A stretch of DNA of 64,000 nt from Aphrocallistes beatrix (taxonomy: Eukaryota > Porifera > Hexactinellida > Sceptrulophora > Aphrocallistidae), in the NCBI GenBank assembly GCA_963281255.1, contig OY725490.1:3968001-4032000 (forward strand), read 5' to 3'. This document shows, piece after piece, positions 54,474 to 64,000 of the stretch. The notes beneath the pieces are model-generated. The model was given only the letters and a program-made list of their open reading frames with translations. It was not told where the DNA came from and ran no database searches. The translations under genes were made by a program, and so were the position numbers. Each line of letters begins with the position of its first letter. The first letter of the stretch is position 1.

Positions 54474-54724
54474 GTACTTTGTCGACGTAGTCGCAGGTTT
54501 TCGAGGTTATATACCATACGTTATATACCTTTAGGTTATATACTTTTATATATACTTTTAGCGAACTCCAATAGATTGTAATTGATCTCTCTCCTCTATA
54601 AAGATGACCAGTATGTATACGATTGAAAATTGCAACATTTGATTTCAGATCCAGCAAGATTGTCAAAGGATAATATTCAATGTAAACTTATGTTCATAAA
54701 TTCCTCTTTAAATATCATACTCAC

Positions 54725-54868
54725 CACTGTTTCGGGACATGAATCTTTCAAAACTTGATAAATGATTACATTGGGGACATAGAACCCTTTTACATTAAGT
54801 GCCTTATTCAATTCTTCGTGAAGTATGGAGAGGTATGCTCCAGGGGTTAAGTGATCTTTAAACACCAA
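54725..54868 (-). CDS. Ginger element 2, short internal exon
   Basis: Acceptor CTTTTAG and donor AGTG|GTGAGT bound 48 codons (HLTPGAYLSILHEELNKAL, then YVPNVIIYQVLKDS). No known domain. A likely neighbouring exon near 54927-55040 reads PRNSIPHELAIRHFEGSVLK. Confidence 0.6.
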
Positions 54869-55112
54869 CTAAAAGAAAAGTTATAACTTATATGTTAATC
54901 CTGATAAAGTACTAATATGTTGAAATTTACAACTAAATAAATATTAGATGCATTTCTGAACTTGAAGTCATCTAATTCTTTGAGGACAGATCCTTCGAAA
55001 TGCCGAATTGCCAATTCGTGTGGGATACTGTTTCTTGGGTACTTTCCTAGATTATAAAATGTTTGGGATCATATTTAGAAAAAAAGTATTGTGAAGATTT
55101 TACTCCTATTAC

Positions 55113-55383
55113 CTTGAATTTCTTGCTTACAACAACTGTTTGGAGATCATCATTGCTTTTATGTTTGGTAATTTTGGACCTCGGAAAATACTGTCTTGAT
55201 ATATGAAGCGGAACCTTCTTATATTGACAATCGCTGCCGTCCTTGAGAACTAAAGCATGGTTATCTGTCACGTCAGCTGCTATCATGGGTCCGATATACT
55301 TATGTTCTGTTTTGGTTCCGGGCATTTTCTTTGCTTTTTGCATATTTCTGTCAATAATATGATCTCCTTTCTTTAGATTCGAC
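55113..55383 (-). CDS. Ginger element 2, GPY-like module exon
   Basis: Frame with KKGDHIIDRN, KKMPGTKTEHKYIGPMIAAD and a following basic segment. It corresponds to the YLGPYEV exon of the element at 44939; the same KLPGTKT/KMPGTKT lead-in is seen. The donor is AAG|GTAATA. Confidence 0.7.
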
Positions 55384-55532
55384 CTGTTTAAGTAGATTGC
55401 ATTAATTTAATATAAATTGACTTGTAAAATAACATAGAAATGAGATTATATAATTAAGTACCTGTTTTTCTTGACTTTGTTATCGAATACATGTTTTTGT
55501 AAAAGTTGCTCTTTGCGAATATTGTCACAAGC

Positions 55533-55893
55533 AAGGCTGGATTCAGTTAACCGGTTAACCCGGTAACCGCCGTCGATCTCGGTTAACGGTTAAGAAAATC
55601 TTGGATCGGCTAGCCGATCTGCTTTATTTTCTAAATATTTACACTAATTTCATTGTTTTTCGACAGAGATTCATGAATATTAGTAAATTAATAATACATT
55701 ATTATTTCTATTTTTAACCATATAGTGTATTTCGAGACAACTGAAAATTATCAAATTAATCACTTGCTGGTTAAATATTAGTCTAAAAATCCATATTTCA
55801 ACCAATTAGTATTGACATCGGTTAACCGGTTAACCGCCCTAGAGGAAACCAAAATAACCGAGCCCTAAAATCGGTTAACCAACCCCAGCCCTG
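55533..55893. mobile_element. hAT-like MITE (GTTAACC-rich)
   Basis: The ends AAGGCTGGATTCAGTTAACC and GGTTAACCAACCCCAGCCCTG (to 55893) are flanked by TCACAAGC on both sides. GGTTAACCGGTTAACC motifs repeat within. The insertion splits a coding exon of Ginger element 2 (KARSRSKLQACD side). Confidence 0.8.
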
Positions 55894-56219
55894 TCACAAG
55901 CTTGTAATTTTGATCTGGACCGAGCTTTCATTAGAGGTTCTATCCATTCTTCAGGATGTCCAAGTTTAGGAGAGAATTCGTCTAGTACTTCATTATCGCT
56001 ACTGTCCACATCACTCAACATCGCCAGGTTTGTATGCTCGAGCAGATGAGCGCAATTGGCTTCTCTCCCATACATTAAATAGAATGGCGAGTAACCTGTT
56101 GCTCTCTTCCAGCAAGTGTTGGCAGCTAGGACAGCAGTTTGTTCTTTACTCGGCCACTCTGCTCCTGTTTCTATCACAATCTTGTGAAGTTTACTAAAGT
56201 GTACAAAGAAATATGACAA
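55875..56219 (-). pseudogene. Ginger element 2, integrase C-terminal part
   Basis: The frame reads ETGAEWPSKEQTAVLAANTC, then YSPFYLMYGREANCAHLL and PEEWIEPLMKARSRSK. It matches TPFRLMFGRDFNPAYLF in the other Ginger gene. A MITE cuts it at 55893. Confidence 0.75.
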
Positions 56220-56474
56220 ATTATCCGCTTACGTTCGAATTAATTGGACCGTATTTAATATGCAGTACTAACGTTTTGATTATTTTATTGTGAGCTTCTA
56301 CAAGGCCATTGCTCTGTGGGTGGTAAGCTGTTGTTTTCGATTATCCACTCCTAATTTGCGATGAAATTCCTGGAACTCCTAAATCCATGACAATAATGCG
56401 TAATTGGTAATTTAGCAAAATACATTGCTATTAAATAGTATACAAGTACGATACTACGTTCCAAGTTTACATAC

Positions 56475-56810
56475 CTTGCTGACGAACTCAGGTCCTTGAT
56501 CGTGCTGTATAATCTGAGGTACTCCGAGAGTCAAGTAAATGCTCTCCAGCTGAGCCAATACCTCGCTACTTCTCTTTGTTTTCAATAGCCGTACTGCGCA
56601 GACTTTGGATAGGTAACAAATTGTTACAATATGTTTGTACCCTTCTGCATTCTCCTGCAAATCACAGACCAAATCAATCCCGATATGTTTCCAGGGCTGA
56701 TCTGGAGGAGGAATTGGTTGCAATTTCTTTTGAGGTTGAGGTGGTAACGCAGCTGCCATTGGAGGTCCAATCATGTCATAATGACAATTATGACATGATT
56801 GGACCTCCAA
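56475..56810 (-). pseudogene. Ginger element 2, integrase core exon
   Basis: PPPDQPWKHIGIDLVCDL near 56690 has the first catalytic Asp and IIQHDQGPEFVSKV near 56490 the second. The partner Glu is in HPQSNGLVEAHNK near 56300. The donor AAG|GTATG closes the exon. At its upstream edge the sequence runs into a perfect hairpin at 56759-56810, and the expected C-x-x-C of the zinc finger is altered there. Confidence 0.8.
56759..56810. repeat. Perfect 24-bp hairpin
   Basis: TTGGAGGTCCAATCATGTCA and the next four bases pair without mismatch with 56787-56810 around a GACA loop. It lies at the boundary between integrase coding sequence and unrelated sequence. Confidence 0.9.
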
Positions 56811-56994
56811 GGGTGAATAAAATAATAAAGTATTCGAATAACAGAATTGTTTACTGTCTTACACATGGATTTGATCAATGCAGTACGTAGTAAGTTCCAA
56901 TACCACATAAGTGATAATATGTAATTTTATTATGACTTGTCTCTGCCAAAATCTTGCGATACCGTATCAAGTAGCTAAATTTTAATTCTGAATA

Positions 56995-57845
56995 ATATTC
57001 AAACCAAATATTTCCAAAGAAGTACGGAATCTTGGAACTTGGCTCGATAATACCCTCTCAATGTCTACTCAGGTCAGCAAAGTTGCCTCCTCCTGCTTCT
57101 ACTACATCTATAACATCCGGCGTATTAGAAAGTATCTCTCTTAATTCTCTTATCACATCTCGTCTTGATTATTGTAACAGTCTCTTGTATGGTTGCCCCT
57201 CATCCCTCTTAGCTCGACTCCAGCGAGTCCAGAACAGTGCAGCCAGGCTTATCTACAATGTTTCTCATACCTTTTCGTCATCTCCTCTTCTTATTAACCT
57301 CCACTGGCTGCCTGTTAAACATCGTATCCTCTTCAAAATCCTTCTCATAACTTACAAAGCCATCCATTCTCTTGCTTCGGACTATATCATCCAGCTCATA
57401 CAGGTTAAGTCATCCAATCGTACTCTACGATCATCCAACGCCATCCTCCTTGAGCATCCTACTATCAAATCTTCCAAAACTCTGGGTGATCGTGCATTCA
57501 CTTTAGCTGCGCCTGTTGAGTGGAATCTTCTACCTCCGAGCATTCGGAATGCCCCCTCACTTCTTCTCTTCAAAAAACTCTTGAAACCCCATCTTTTCCG
57601 TATCGCGCACGACACATCCACTTAAATTAATTTCAATGCATATAATACCTTACAAGCATACATACACATACATACGCATACATACACATACATACATACA
57701 TACACATACATACATACATACATACATACATACATACATACATGCATAACACACACCTACTTTTATTGAATTGTACAGCGAACTTGAACATATTAATATG
57801 GAATCTGCGCTATATAAATGTATATTATTATTATTATTATAAAGG
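56995..57845 (+). mobile_element. L2/CR1-type LINE, 5'-truncated
   Basis: It encodes the C-terminal end of a reverse transcriptase ORF: VRNLGTWLDNTLSMSTQ, YNIRRIRKYLS, SRLDYCNSLLYG, RLQRVQNSAARLIYN, LHWLPVKHRILFKILL, and GDRAFTLAAPVEWNLLP to about 57625. A small deletion with a frame change lies after KYLS near 57140. The 3' end has CGCTATATAAATGTATATTA and an ATT repeat tail, typical of L2-like LINEs. It lies within Ginger element 2. A short copy is at 10117. Confidence 0.88.
57655..57745. repeat. (ACAT)n microsatellite in the LINE 3' end
   Basis: ACATACAT units with ACATACGC and ACATACAC variants, between the end of the LINE ORF and its ATT tail. Confidence 0.9.
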
Positions 57846-58026
57846 AAGTTGCAAAACACCACCACCATGATTTTCTGTAAAATGTCTAGCAACATGCCTA
57901 GATACGTAAACCTAGGTATGCCAAATACATGAAATATCGTACATATTAAAATAGCAACGCTTCGAATAATCGCCCCTCTGAATGAATGTAAAAATATTGT
58001 ATCTCCCAGGTATAAATGTTCATATA

Positions 58027-58505
58027 CTCTAATCGGACAAAAGTATTTGAAATTCTTACTATTTTCCATCATAATTAGTTATAAAGTGGGTCTATTCATG
58101 AGTGAAATGTAATCAAACTGTTACAGAGATTGTAAATTCGATTTCAAATTCATATTCTACACATTCGAATTACACAGGTTAGATGCCTTCTATTGATGTA
58201 TTCATTTCCAAAGCTAAGATGCATCGAACTGTGCCACTTTGTGCCACTCCTCATCATCATGTCTAATGGTAATGGGAGTGAAAGGTGGCACAAAGTGACA
58301 TAGATTGATAATAATTCAACTTATGAATGAATATTGAAATTAAAGGTTTCAAACCTGAGTAATTCGAATGTGTAAAATATGAATTTGAAATCGAAATTCC
58401 AGTATCTGTCACAGCTTGATTACGCTTCTCTCCATGAATAGACCCACTTTAGACTAATTATGATGGAAAATAGTAAGGATTTCAAATACTTTTGTCCGAT
58501 TAGAG
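58027..58505. mobile_element. TA-target palindromic MITE, type D
   Basis: The ends CTCTAATCGGACAAAAGTAT and ACTTTTGTCCGATTAGAG are flanked by TA. The element is 479 bp. The core has GGTGGCACAAAGTGACATAG. It is inserted in Ginger element 2. Confidence 0.8.
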
Positions 58506-58715
58506 TATATTAATTTCCTCTTTATATGAATATCCTTTTCGAACGATCACATTTCTCGAAAATAATTATAACTTGTTAGATTAAAGGGAGCAAAATTGAA
58601 TAATCACCCGCACATCTGAGATATTATCCTTTATACTGCAACTTGCATAAAACCAGAGAGGTTGTATCATATTAGTTGTATCATATTAAAGATTGAGTAA
58701 ACAATTAAAACTTAC

Positions 58716-58886
58716 ATAATTTCTAACATCTTTGCTTAGTCCTGGCCAAAAATATTTCTCTTTAATTGATCATACTGTTGTGTTAATGCCAGGGTGTGCG
58801 ACACTGTCGTGATACAGCTTGAAAATCTCAGAAACTCGATCTGAGCTAACGACTTCGTGCGTACGTGATGTATTATCACCAGTCAC
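58716..58886 (-). pseudogene. Ginger element 2, H2C2 zinc-finger exon
   Basis: It reads LYHDSVAHPGINTTV, then SIKEKYFWPGLSKDVRNY, with an in-frame TGA between. It matches LYHDEHHPGMN and REYYWIGM in the intact element. The His spacing differs (HDSVAH against HDEHH). Confidence 0.75.
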
Positions 58887-59182
58887 CTGTTTTTACATTA
58901 ATTTATCACATACATCATATTAATTAATCAGGGAAAGAAATTGAAATAGCCATAGTACATGGAACGTCCAACACCGTCAAGTTGAATTATAAACAAGCAA
59001 AAGCTAGTCTTCTTATAAAAAGAAATTCTAAAAGTGATGGAATTATGACCCAATTGCTCCAAATAATTCCTTGAATATTATATTGGACTGTCATTATTAA
59101 GTAGTATTCAAACCTTGCACTAAGGAAATATCAGAATTTCATAATCATTTTCACCAAAGAAATAATGTAAAATATTACTCAC

Positions 59183-59365
59183 CTTGAAAATTTTGCTAGC
59201 CTCTCCAAATACATATTGTGAAGCTTTCACCCGAAAATTCTTCTTGGCGTGACCCATTTCTTTGATTTAAATATATCTGTAGGATGCAAGTTATGTTTGA
59301 GGAAGTTTGATATTGCGTCGTAGTCCTCTGATAACATCTTCGAGAATTCGGATTCTTTTGAATAA
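59183..59365 (-). pseudogene. Ginger element 2, N-terminal exon
   Basis: DYDAISNFLKHNLHPTD in one frame and KKNFRVKASQYVFGEASKIF in another align with EYDELCNYLLRQKYPEH and LKRNFRRKALKF of the intact gene. One frame shift separates them. The donor is AAG|GTGAGT. Confidence 0.65.
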
Positions 59366-59647
59366 ATATTCGGTCTGTATTCTTGTTGGGTAATCTTCAG
59401 TTGTTGTTGATTGTTTCAATAAAGGCCAGTTTTTATTATAGTCACTGACTTATATAGTATTCATAAAAGCTCGATACAGTACAATATCCAAACAAACACT
59501 TAGATACTTGAATATAGTTTATAGAACCGCACTATGTTAAACTATCCCCAGTACATTTTAAGAGTTTAAATCTCATGCAAGGGAAACCTCACGCTACTCT
59601 AATAACCCTGGTCCACTAGTATAGGGGAGTTAAAATCTCACACAACA

Positions 59648-60699
59648 GACTTCATCCTCGAGAATACCACATATCCATAATCAAGAGGATTGAGGCCTAG
59701 TGAATTTGATAGCAAATCATTCTTGTGCCAGAAATCGATATTCTTTTTTCACGACATATTTTGAATTCAAAGGCTTATCGTGCCTTTCGAATGAGTAGCC
59801 GGAATATGTCCTACGGTAAAAACAATATATCCTACAACCTCAAACCGGAATATGTCCTACTTTTTTTCTGCTGTAGGAATATGTCCTACCCACAGGCTAC
59901 TTAACTATAGCCTATTCGCGGTACGAATTTTACCTCACCATGGATTACTTCGAGTCTATTTTGTAAACAAACCTGTGTTTAAAATAAGTTTTAATACGAT
60001 AAAATGCTGTGTACAATATAGGATAAGCATCGTTGTTGTAGTTTATAATGTATTACTTACAATATTTCATACATTTTCTTCCTAATTCCCAATTTATTGA
60101 TCCACACGTACATTTTTCTTAGCAGTATGCATTTTAATACACTAAGGCAATGGCGCAGACCTTTTTTTCTGGACCATGGATTGATTAAACGAGCTAAGTG
60201 AATTTTTCACTTATTATCAATTTAACATTTATTCGTTTTCTATTTTTGCACCACACTTACTAAAGTCATATCATTGGGTTCAAAAGGTTAAGTACTTAAT
60301 AAATTAGCTTATATAACCATAATAAGTTCAATTTTAATTGGCAAACAAACAAATACATTCGAAATAGATTCATAGCACAGCACGGCAAGACTAACAATTA
60401 GACACTAAGTACGAATAATCATTATTGAAATGGCGAATTACATAAATTAAAATTAGTAAACTGAGGGATGTTATGAAGAGAAGATAATATTCTAAAATTA
60501 AGGAAGATCAAAACGTTGTTATTCCGTTAGACATCACTTCTCTTTCTTCATCCTTTATCCGGTCACAGCATTCCTAAGAAAAGAAGAATTATTATACTTT
60601 TGATAGTTTAGAGTTGTTTGTTTTTGACATTAGAGCATTATAATTAAATTTTTTTACGAGGATACGGTTACACATGGTTTTACAATTTTTATGAATATA
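59648..60699. other. Intergenic sequence with a short tandem motif
   Basis: Near 59795-59890 GGAATATGTCCTAC or close variants occur three times. No gene seen. Confidence 0.45.
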
Positions 60700-62050
60700 C
60701 AGTTTGTCCCATAATTATTGTGACAAAATCGTTTTTGTTATTGAACCTTATAAAATCTACGAATACTTTCCAATAGTATCATTTTTTAGTTTTATTTTAT
60801 CATTTATAGCTTATAGACCCAAAAAGAGCATATTTCTTCTGACATTATATAGTATTTCGATTTATGCTTACTAATTGGAACTATGACGTCATCTAAATTT
60901 ATTATTTTTCTAAATGATAGAATTTGTACTCTATTCCACCTCTAATTTTTCTAAATGGCACAGCACTCCAAGAGACATCAAATACAAACCTTATTGGAAG
61001 CATAAAAGTGTTCGATAGCAGAAATCGCTCATCAGGTGGGCGTTGCGCGCTAAACTGTCTATCGTTTAAAAACCGCATTGGACAAAATGAGCCTCTTGTT
61101 CACAAGAAGGGGGTGATAGACCGGCGAACAAATGTGATAAAATCAAATACAGCTGCGCAAAATACATCCAGCATGATGCTCAAAAACCAGTGAGAGAGAT
61201 CGCATCAGAAATTCATAGTAAAAGTGGGATTAGTGTGTCTAAAAGTACCGTCCACAGGTGTCTGAAAGGGATGGGATATTCGAAACCTTATTTAACAAAG
61301 GTACCCATGTTAAGCGAGAAAAACCGCTTGAATCGGATTGAATGGGCGAAGAGAAACAAAGGGAGGAGATGGTTTCGTGCTGTATTTAGTGACGAAGCAT
61401 CATTTTGGCTCAGAAGTGGTCGAGTTCGCATGTGGACAAAAGGAAACCATAAAAAGGTCCTCCCCACGGTAAAGCACTCTCCAAAGATCCACATCTGGGC
61501 TACGTTTTCAGCTATGGGTACATTCCCATTGTGCATTTTTACTCAGAATCGATGCTAAATTCTTCGTACACATTCTAAAATGGCACTTGATCGATCAAGC
61601 AAGAGCTTTTCATGGAGACAGTTGGATTTTGATCCAAGATAACGACCCAAAACACACATCACGATTGGCGAAGTCCTGGATGGAAGAAAACATACCAAAA
61701 AATCGGTTCGATTGGCCTAGTCAGAGCCCTGATTTGAACCCCATAGAAAACATATTCGGTTGGATGAAGCACAAGCTTCAACGGATTGAAATCTCTTCCA
61801 TTAACGATCTGAAGGCACATCTGGAAGAGCTCTGGGAATCTATTACCCCAGAATTTTTAGAGCCATACTATAGATCAATGAAGTGAAGGTGCGAGATGGT
61901 GATAGAAAATGAGGGCTATTCTATCAAATATTGATCACAGATGTTTAATATATCTTTCCACCAAATATGATAACTATATCTCATTTAGATAACAATTTAA
62001 GACAATTTAATTACTTTTGTCTAGTGTCACAATAATTATGGGACAAACTG
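60700..62050 (+). mobile_element. Tc1-type transposon with both ends
   Basis: The ends CAGTTTGTCCCATAATTATT and AATAATTATGGGACAAACTG are flanked by TA. It is 1,351 bp and contains one broken transposase gene. Confidence 0.92.
60955..61886 (+). pseudogene. Tc1-type transposase pseudogene
   Basis: It starts MAQHSKRHQIQTLLEA, with an N-terminal helix-turn-helix part (IAEIAHQVGV). Then come STVHRCLKGMGYSKPYL near 61240 and the three catalytic blocks: AVFSDEASFWL near 61390, LIQDNDPKH near 61640, and SPDLNPIENIFGWMKHKL near 61730. The spacing fits DD34E. In-frame stops lie in the first 200 bp and near 61556, with frame changes near 61190 and 61560. The C-terminal two thirds is otherwise well preserved. 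Confidence 0.9.
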
Positions 62051-62869
62051 TATCCCATCGTTATACATCACAACACAATTCTCTCTCCACATATCAATCC
62101 ATTGGTCATCAACTATGATTAAAATGGATAAAACTGTTTTCGAAGAACTTCAGAGTTAGCAATTTGATGAAAGTTTTATGGATAATACAAGTAGTAACGC
62201 AGTCGATAACAGCAATATATGGATACATAAGTGACCCTGTCTAATAAATCTACGATAATTTATTGAGATCCTGCATCACTTGATACTTACATCGTTTATC
62301 AGTTGTTAAATAGGTTAGATTTTTTGTATAAGAGAAAACTGCACACCCAGCCACGTTATTTAGGTACTCAATTTGTGACTCATCAAATACAGGTCAGCAA
62401 TATATTTTATTTCATATGTAACAAACTCAAAATCAATATCAATTAAATCCATTTCTTCATTAAAATCCCTGCAAACTATTCAAATATTCTTTAAGAGCTA
62501 TGGCTACTGTTAATAGTAAAGTTGTTTCAGCTCTAAAAAGACCTTCAGTTGGGATGCGGCAGGCGTTATATCATGAGTATTATCTCATTATTTTATAATA
62601 CTATAATCAAGGCTGCTAATTTGATATACGTATAAATGGCTACTAATATTCAATTCACGCATTGAAGTCTTAATAACCATCAATATATTTTGAAATGCTG
62701 GTATATCAACTGTATAACTCGATCTCTAACACGCAAATTCTCATGAAATATAAAGGGATACTGATCCCAATAATGACAATATATACGGTAGCTAAATGTT
62801 GATGCGGGCGAGGAGATGAAACACAGTCCCAATTAACAGTCCAATACTAGGATTATTGGATTGTTGTTT
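62051..62869. other. Intergenic sequence
   Basis: AT-rich, with no gene or repeat end recognised. Confidence 0.4.
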
Positions 62870-64000
62870 AAGGATACCGCCCTCGAAAAAACATATGATT
62901 TTGCTTACAGGATACAATGAAAGTAGAGCTATAAGAGATTTTCGATAAATGCTACGTCATCATATGACAAAAATCTAAAACTTACATTCCATAGGATGTA
63001 GTGCAATTATTATCAATGAATCATATATGTACCCTCATAAAAAGTATATTAGTAGATGAGAACTATGAATTTGGACTTATATTTACAGATATAGAGAGAT
63101 ATCTCTTTTTAGACCCTAAATGGGGGTTTTTGAACGAATCTGGGAGGTCCAAGGCCAGAACTTTCAAAATAATTATCAAAAGTTCTCCAATATTCCGTAC
63201 ACATTATTAACGACAATTGTATTCTTTATTTAGCATAATAGCCACATTTGGATACATATTTAATGATTAGATTCGCCATTTTCTAATATATTCAAAGTTC
63301 TCCATAGAATTTGTATTACAATTAAATCAATGATAAGTCGAGAAATATTTATTTTTTGACAAAGGATTGTTTGAGGAACCTATATTTTTCGCACATATAT
63401 TTTCATTTAAGATCATAATAGATTATATATTTTCAATAGTTTTTAAGATATGACATCGGCCTCTTTCGGGACCATAGAGAGATATTATGCCCGAACTTTA
63501 CCTATAGTAAGCGCTATATCACGAATAAATGATCGGATCCGAACAAATTTTTATTTTTGAAACGATCAGAATTTTATATCTGATCCAGTTATCGCTAAAT
63601 ATCTGATATCAAACAGGCGATTTCCTGAGCATTATATAAATGAACTCCCTTATAGAGCTATTTTGTTTGGATTTTATTTGGCCATTCTTCTAAACCTTTG
63701 TGTTATATAGTCTCCAAAGGTGCCAAAACAATGTTAAGGCCCATATCATTAAATATTATCAAATAAGTTAAAAACTAATTGGTAAATGCGTTAAAAACCT
63801 CCAATAATTTTCAATTTTTAGCAACGCTAAACTTTAGGGGGTTAACTAAAATCAAAATAAATACCGTCCAACTAGTACTACCAGATGGTAGACCGCTCAG
63901 TAATACAATGGAATTAACAATAATCTATTATATTCTTAACTAAAAGGATATATGCGAAAATATATAGGTACCTCAAACATTCCTTCGTCAAAAAATAAAT
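62870..64000. repeat. GTTAAGCGTGGGC palindromic family, partial copy
   Basis: It starts AAGGATACCGCCCTCGAAAA, the inverse of the terminus at 51671-51688. It follows the arm at 43985-44610 and 44819-44930 (GAGAACTATGAATTTGGAC; TCGGATCCGAACAAATTTTT) and runs off the window. Confidence 0.65.

Larger units (their letters stand above)
53189..59647 (-). mobile_element. Second Ginger1-type DNA transposon, decayed
   Basis: Minus-strand exons appear in the same order as in the element at 44939: N-terminal exon (59183-59365), H2C2 finger exon (58716-58886), integrase core (56475-56807), the HPQSNGLVEAHNK block (near 56300), integrase C-terminal part (55875-56219), GPY-like exon (55113-55383), a short exon (54725-54868) and an OTU protease exon (53189-53851). 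The outer end at 59647 reads, inverted, TGTTGTGTGAGATTTTAACT, which fits a Ginger terminus. The other terminus was not found. It has been hit by a Ginger-type MITE, a hAT-like MITE, a TA-target MITE and an L2-type LINE. Confidence 0.8.

Noticed and set aside
57382-57621. Minus-strand frame opposite the LINE
   Set aside because: Shadow of the reverse transcriptase ORF on the plus strand.

Overview
The window is AT-rich animal DNA. The host genes carry GT-AG introns, and most of the rest is transposable elements and foldback repeats. The clearest host gene is a four-exon, minus-strand gene for ribosomal protein eL15 (RPL15). It spans about 15 kb because its introns are full of repeats. Its protein signatures are metazoan, with some invertebrate (arthropod-like) residues such as TNWIC and [10 protein letters not shown] cannot name the species. 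A second host candidate is a minus-strand 5' exon (3606-4659) for a basic, serine- and lysine-rich disordered protein. No tRNA, rRNA, CRISPR array or prokaryotic operon was seen.

Layout. 1-3.3 kb: a broken Tc1-like transposon hit by a hAT-like MITE, which was itself hit by a TA-target MITE. 3.5-4.7 kb: host exon. 4.9-12.8 kb: several copies of a Helitron-like repeat, a 581-bp foldback, a pogo-like MITE, a 1,066-bp palindrome nested in a MITE, and a Tc1 remnant. 13.1-14.4 kb: a broken mariner. 15.5-16.7 kb: another long inverted repeat. 17.2-18.5 kb: the remains of a RAG1/Transib-like transposase gene. 21.2-36.4 kb: RPL15; its introns contain MITEs, Helitron-like copies, an element with an amplified terminal motif, and a GC-rich Ty3/Gypsy fossil inside an inverted-repeat element. 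36.6-43.0 kb: long palindromic repeats. 43-51.7 kb: a palindromic repeat that carries an assembly gap and was split by a 5.8-kb Ginger1-type DNA transposon. 52-60 kb: a second, decayed Ginger1-type element on the minus strand, hit by a Ginger-type MITE, a hAT-like MITE, a TA-target MITE and an L2-type LINE. 60.7-62.05 kb: a decayed Tc1 element with both ends. 62.9-64 kb: the palindromic repeat family again.

The most notable object is the Ginger1 element at 44939-50775. It has 4-bp target duplications (GCAC), terminal inverted repeats of about 300 bp and a nine-exon gene whose splice phases all agree. The predicted protein starts with an H2C2 zinc finger, a DDE integrase and a GPY-type module, and ends in a ubiquitin-specific-protease-like cysteine protease domain. 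The neighbouring decayed Ginger element carries an OTU-type protease exon in the corresponding place. Two related integrase transposons a few kilobases apart therefore carry different deubiquitinase-like domains.

All family assignments were made by reading motifs; no database search was run.
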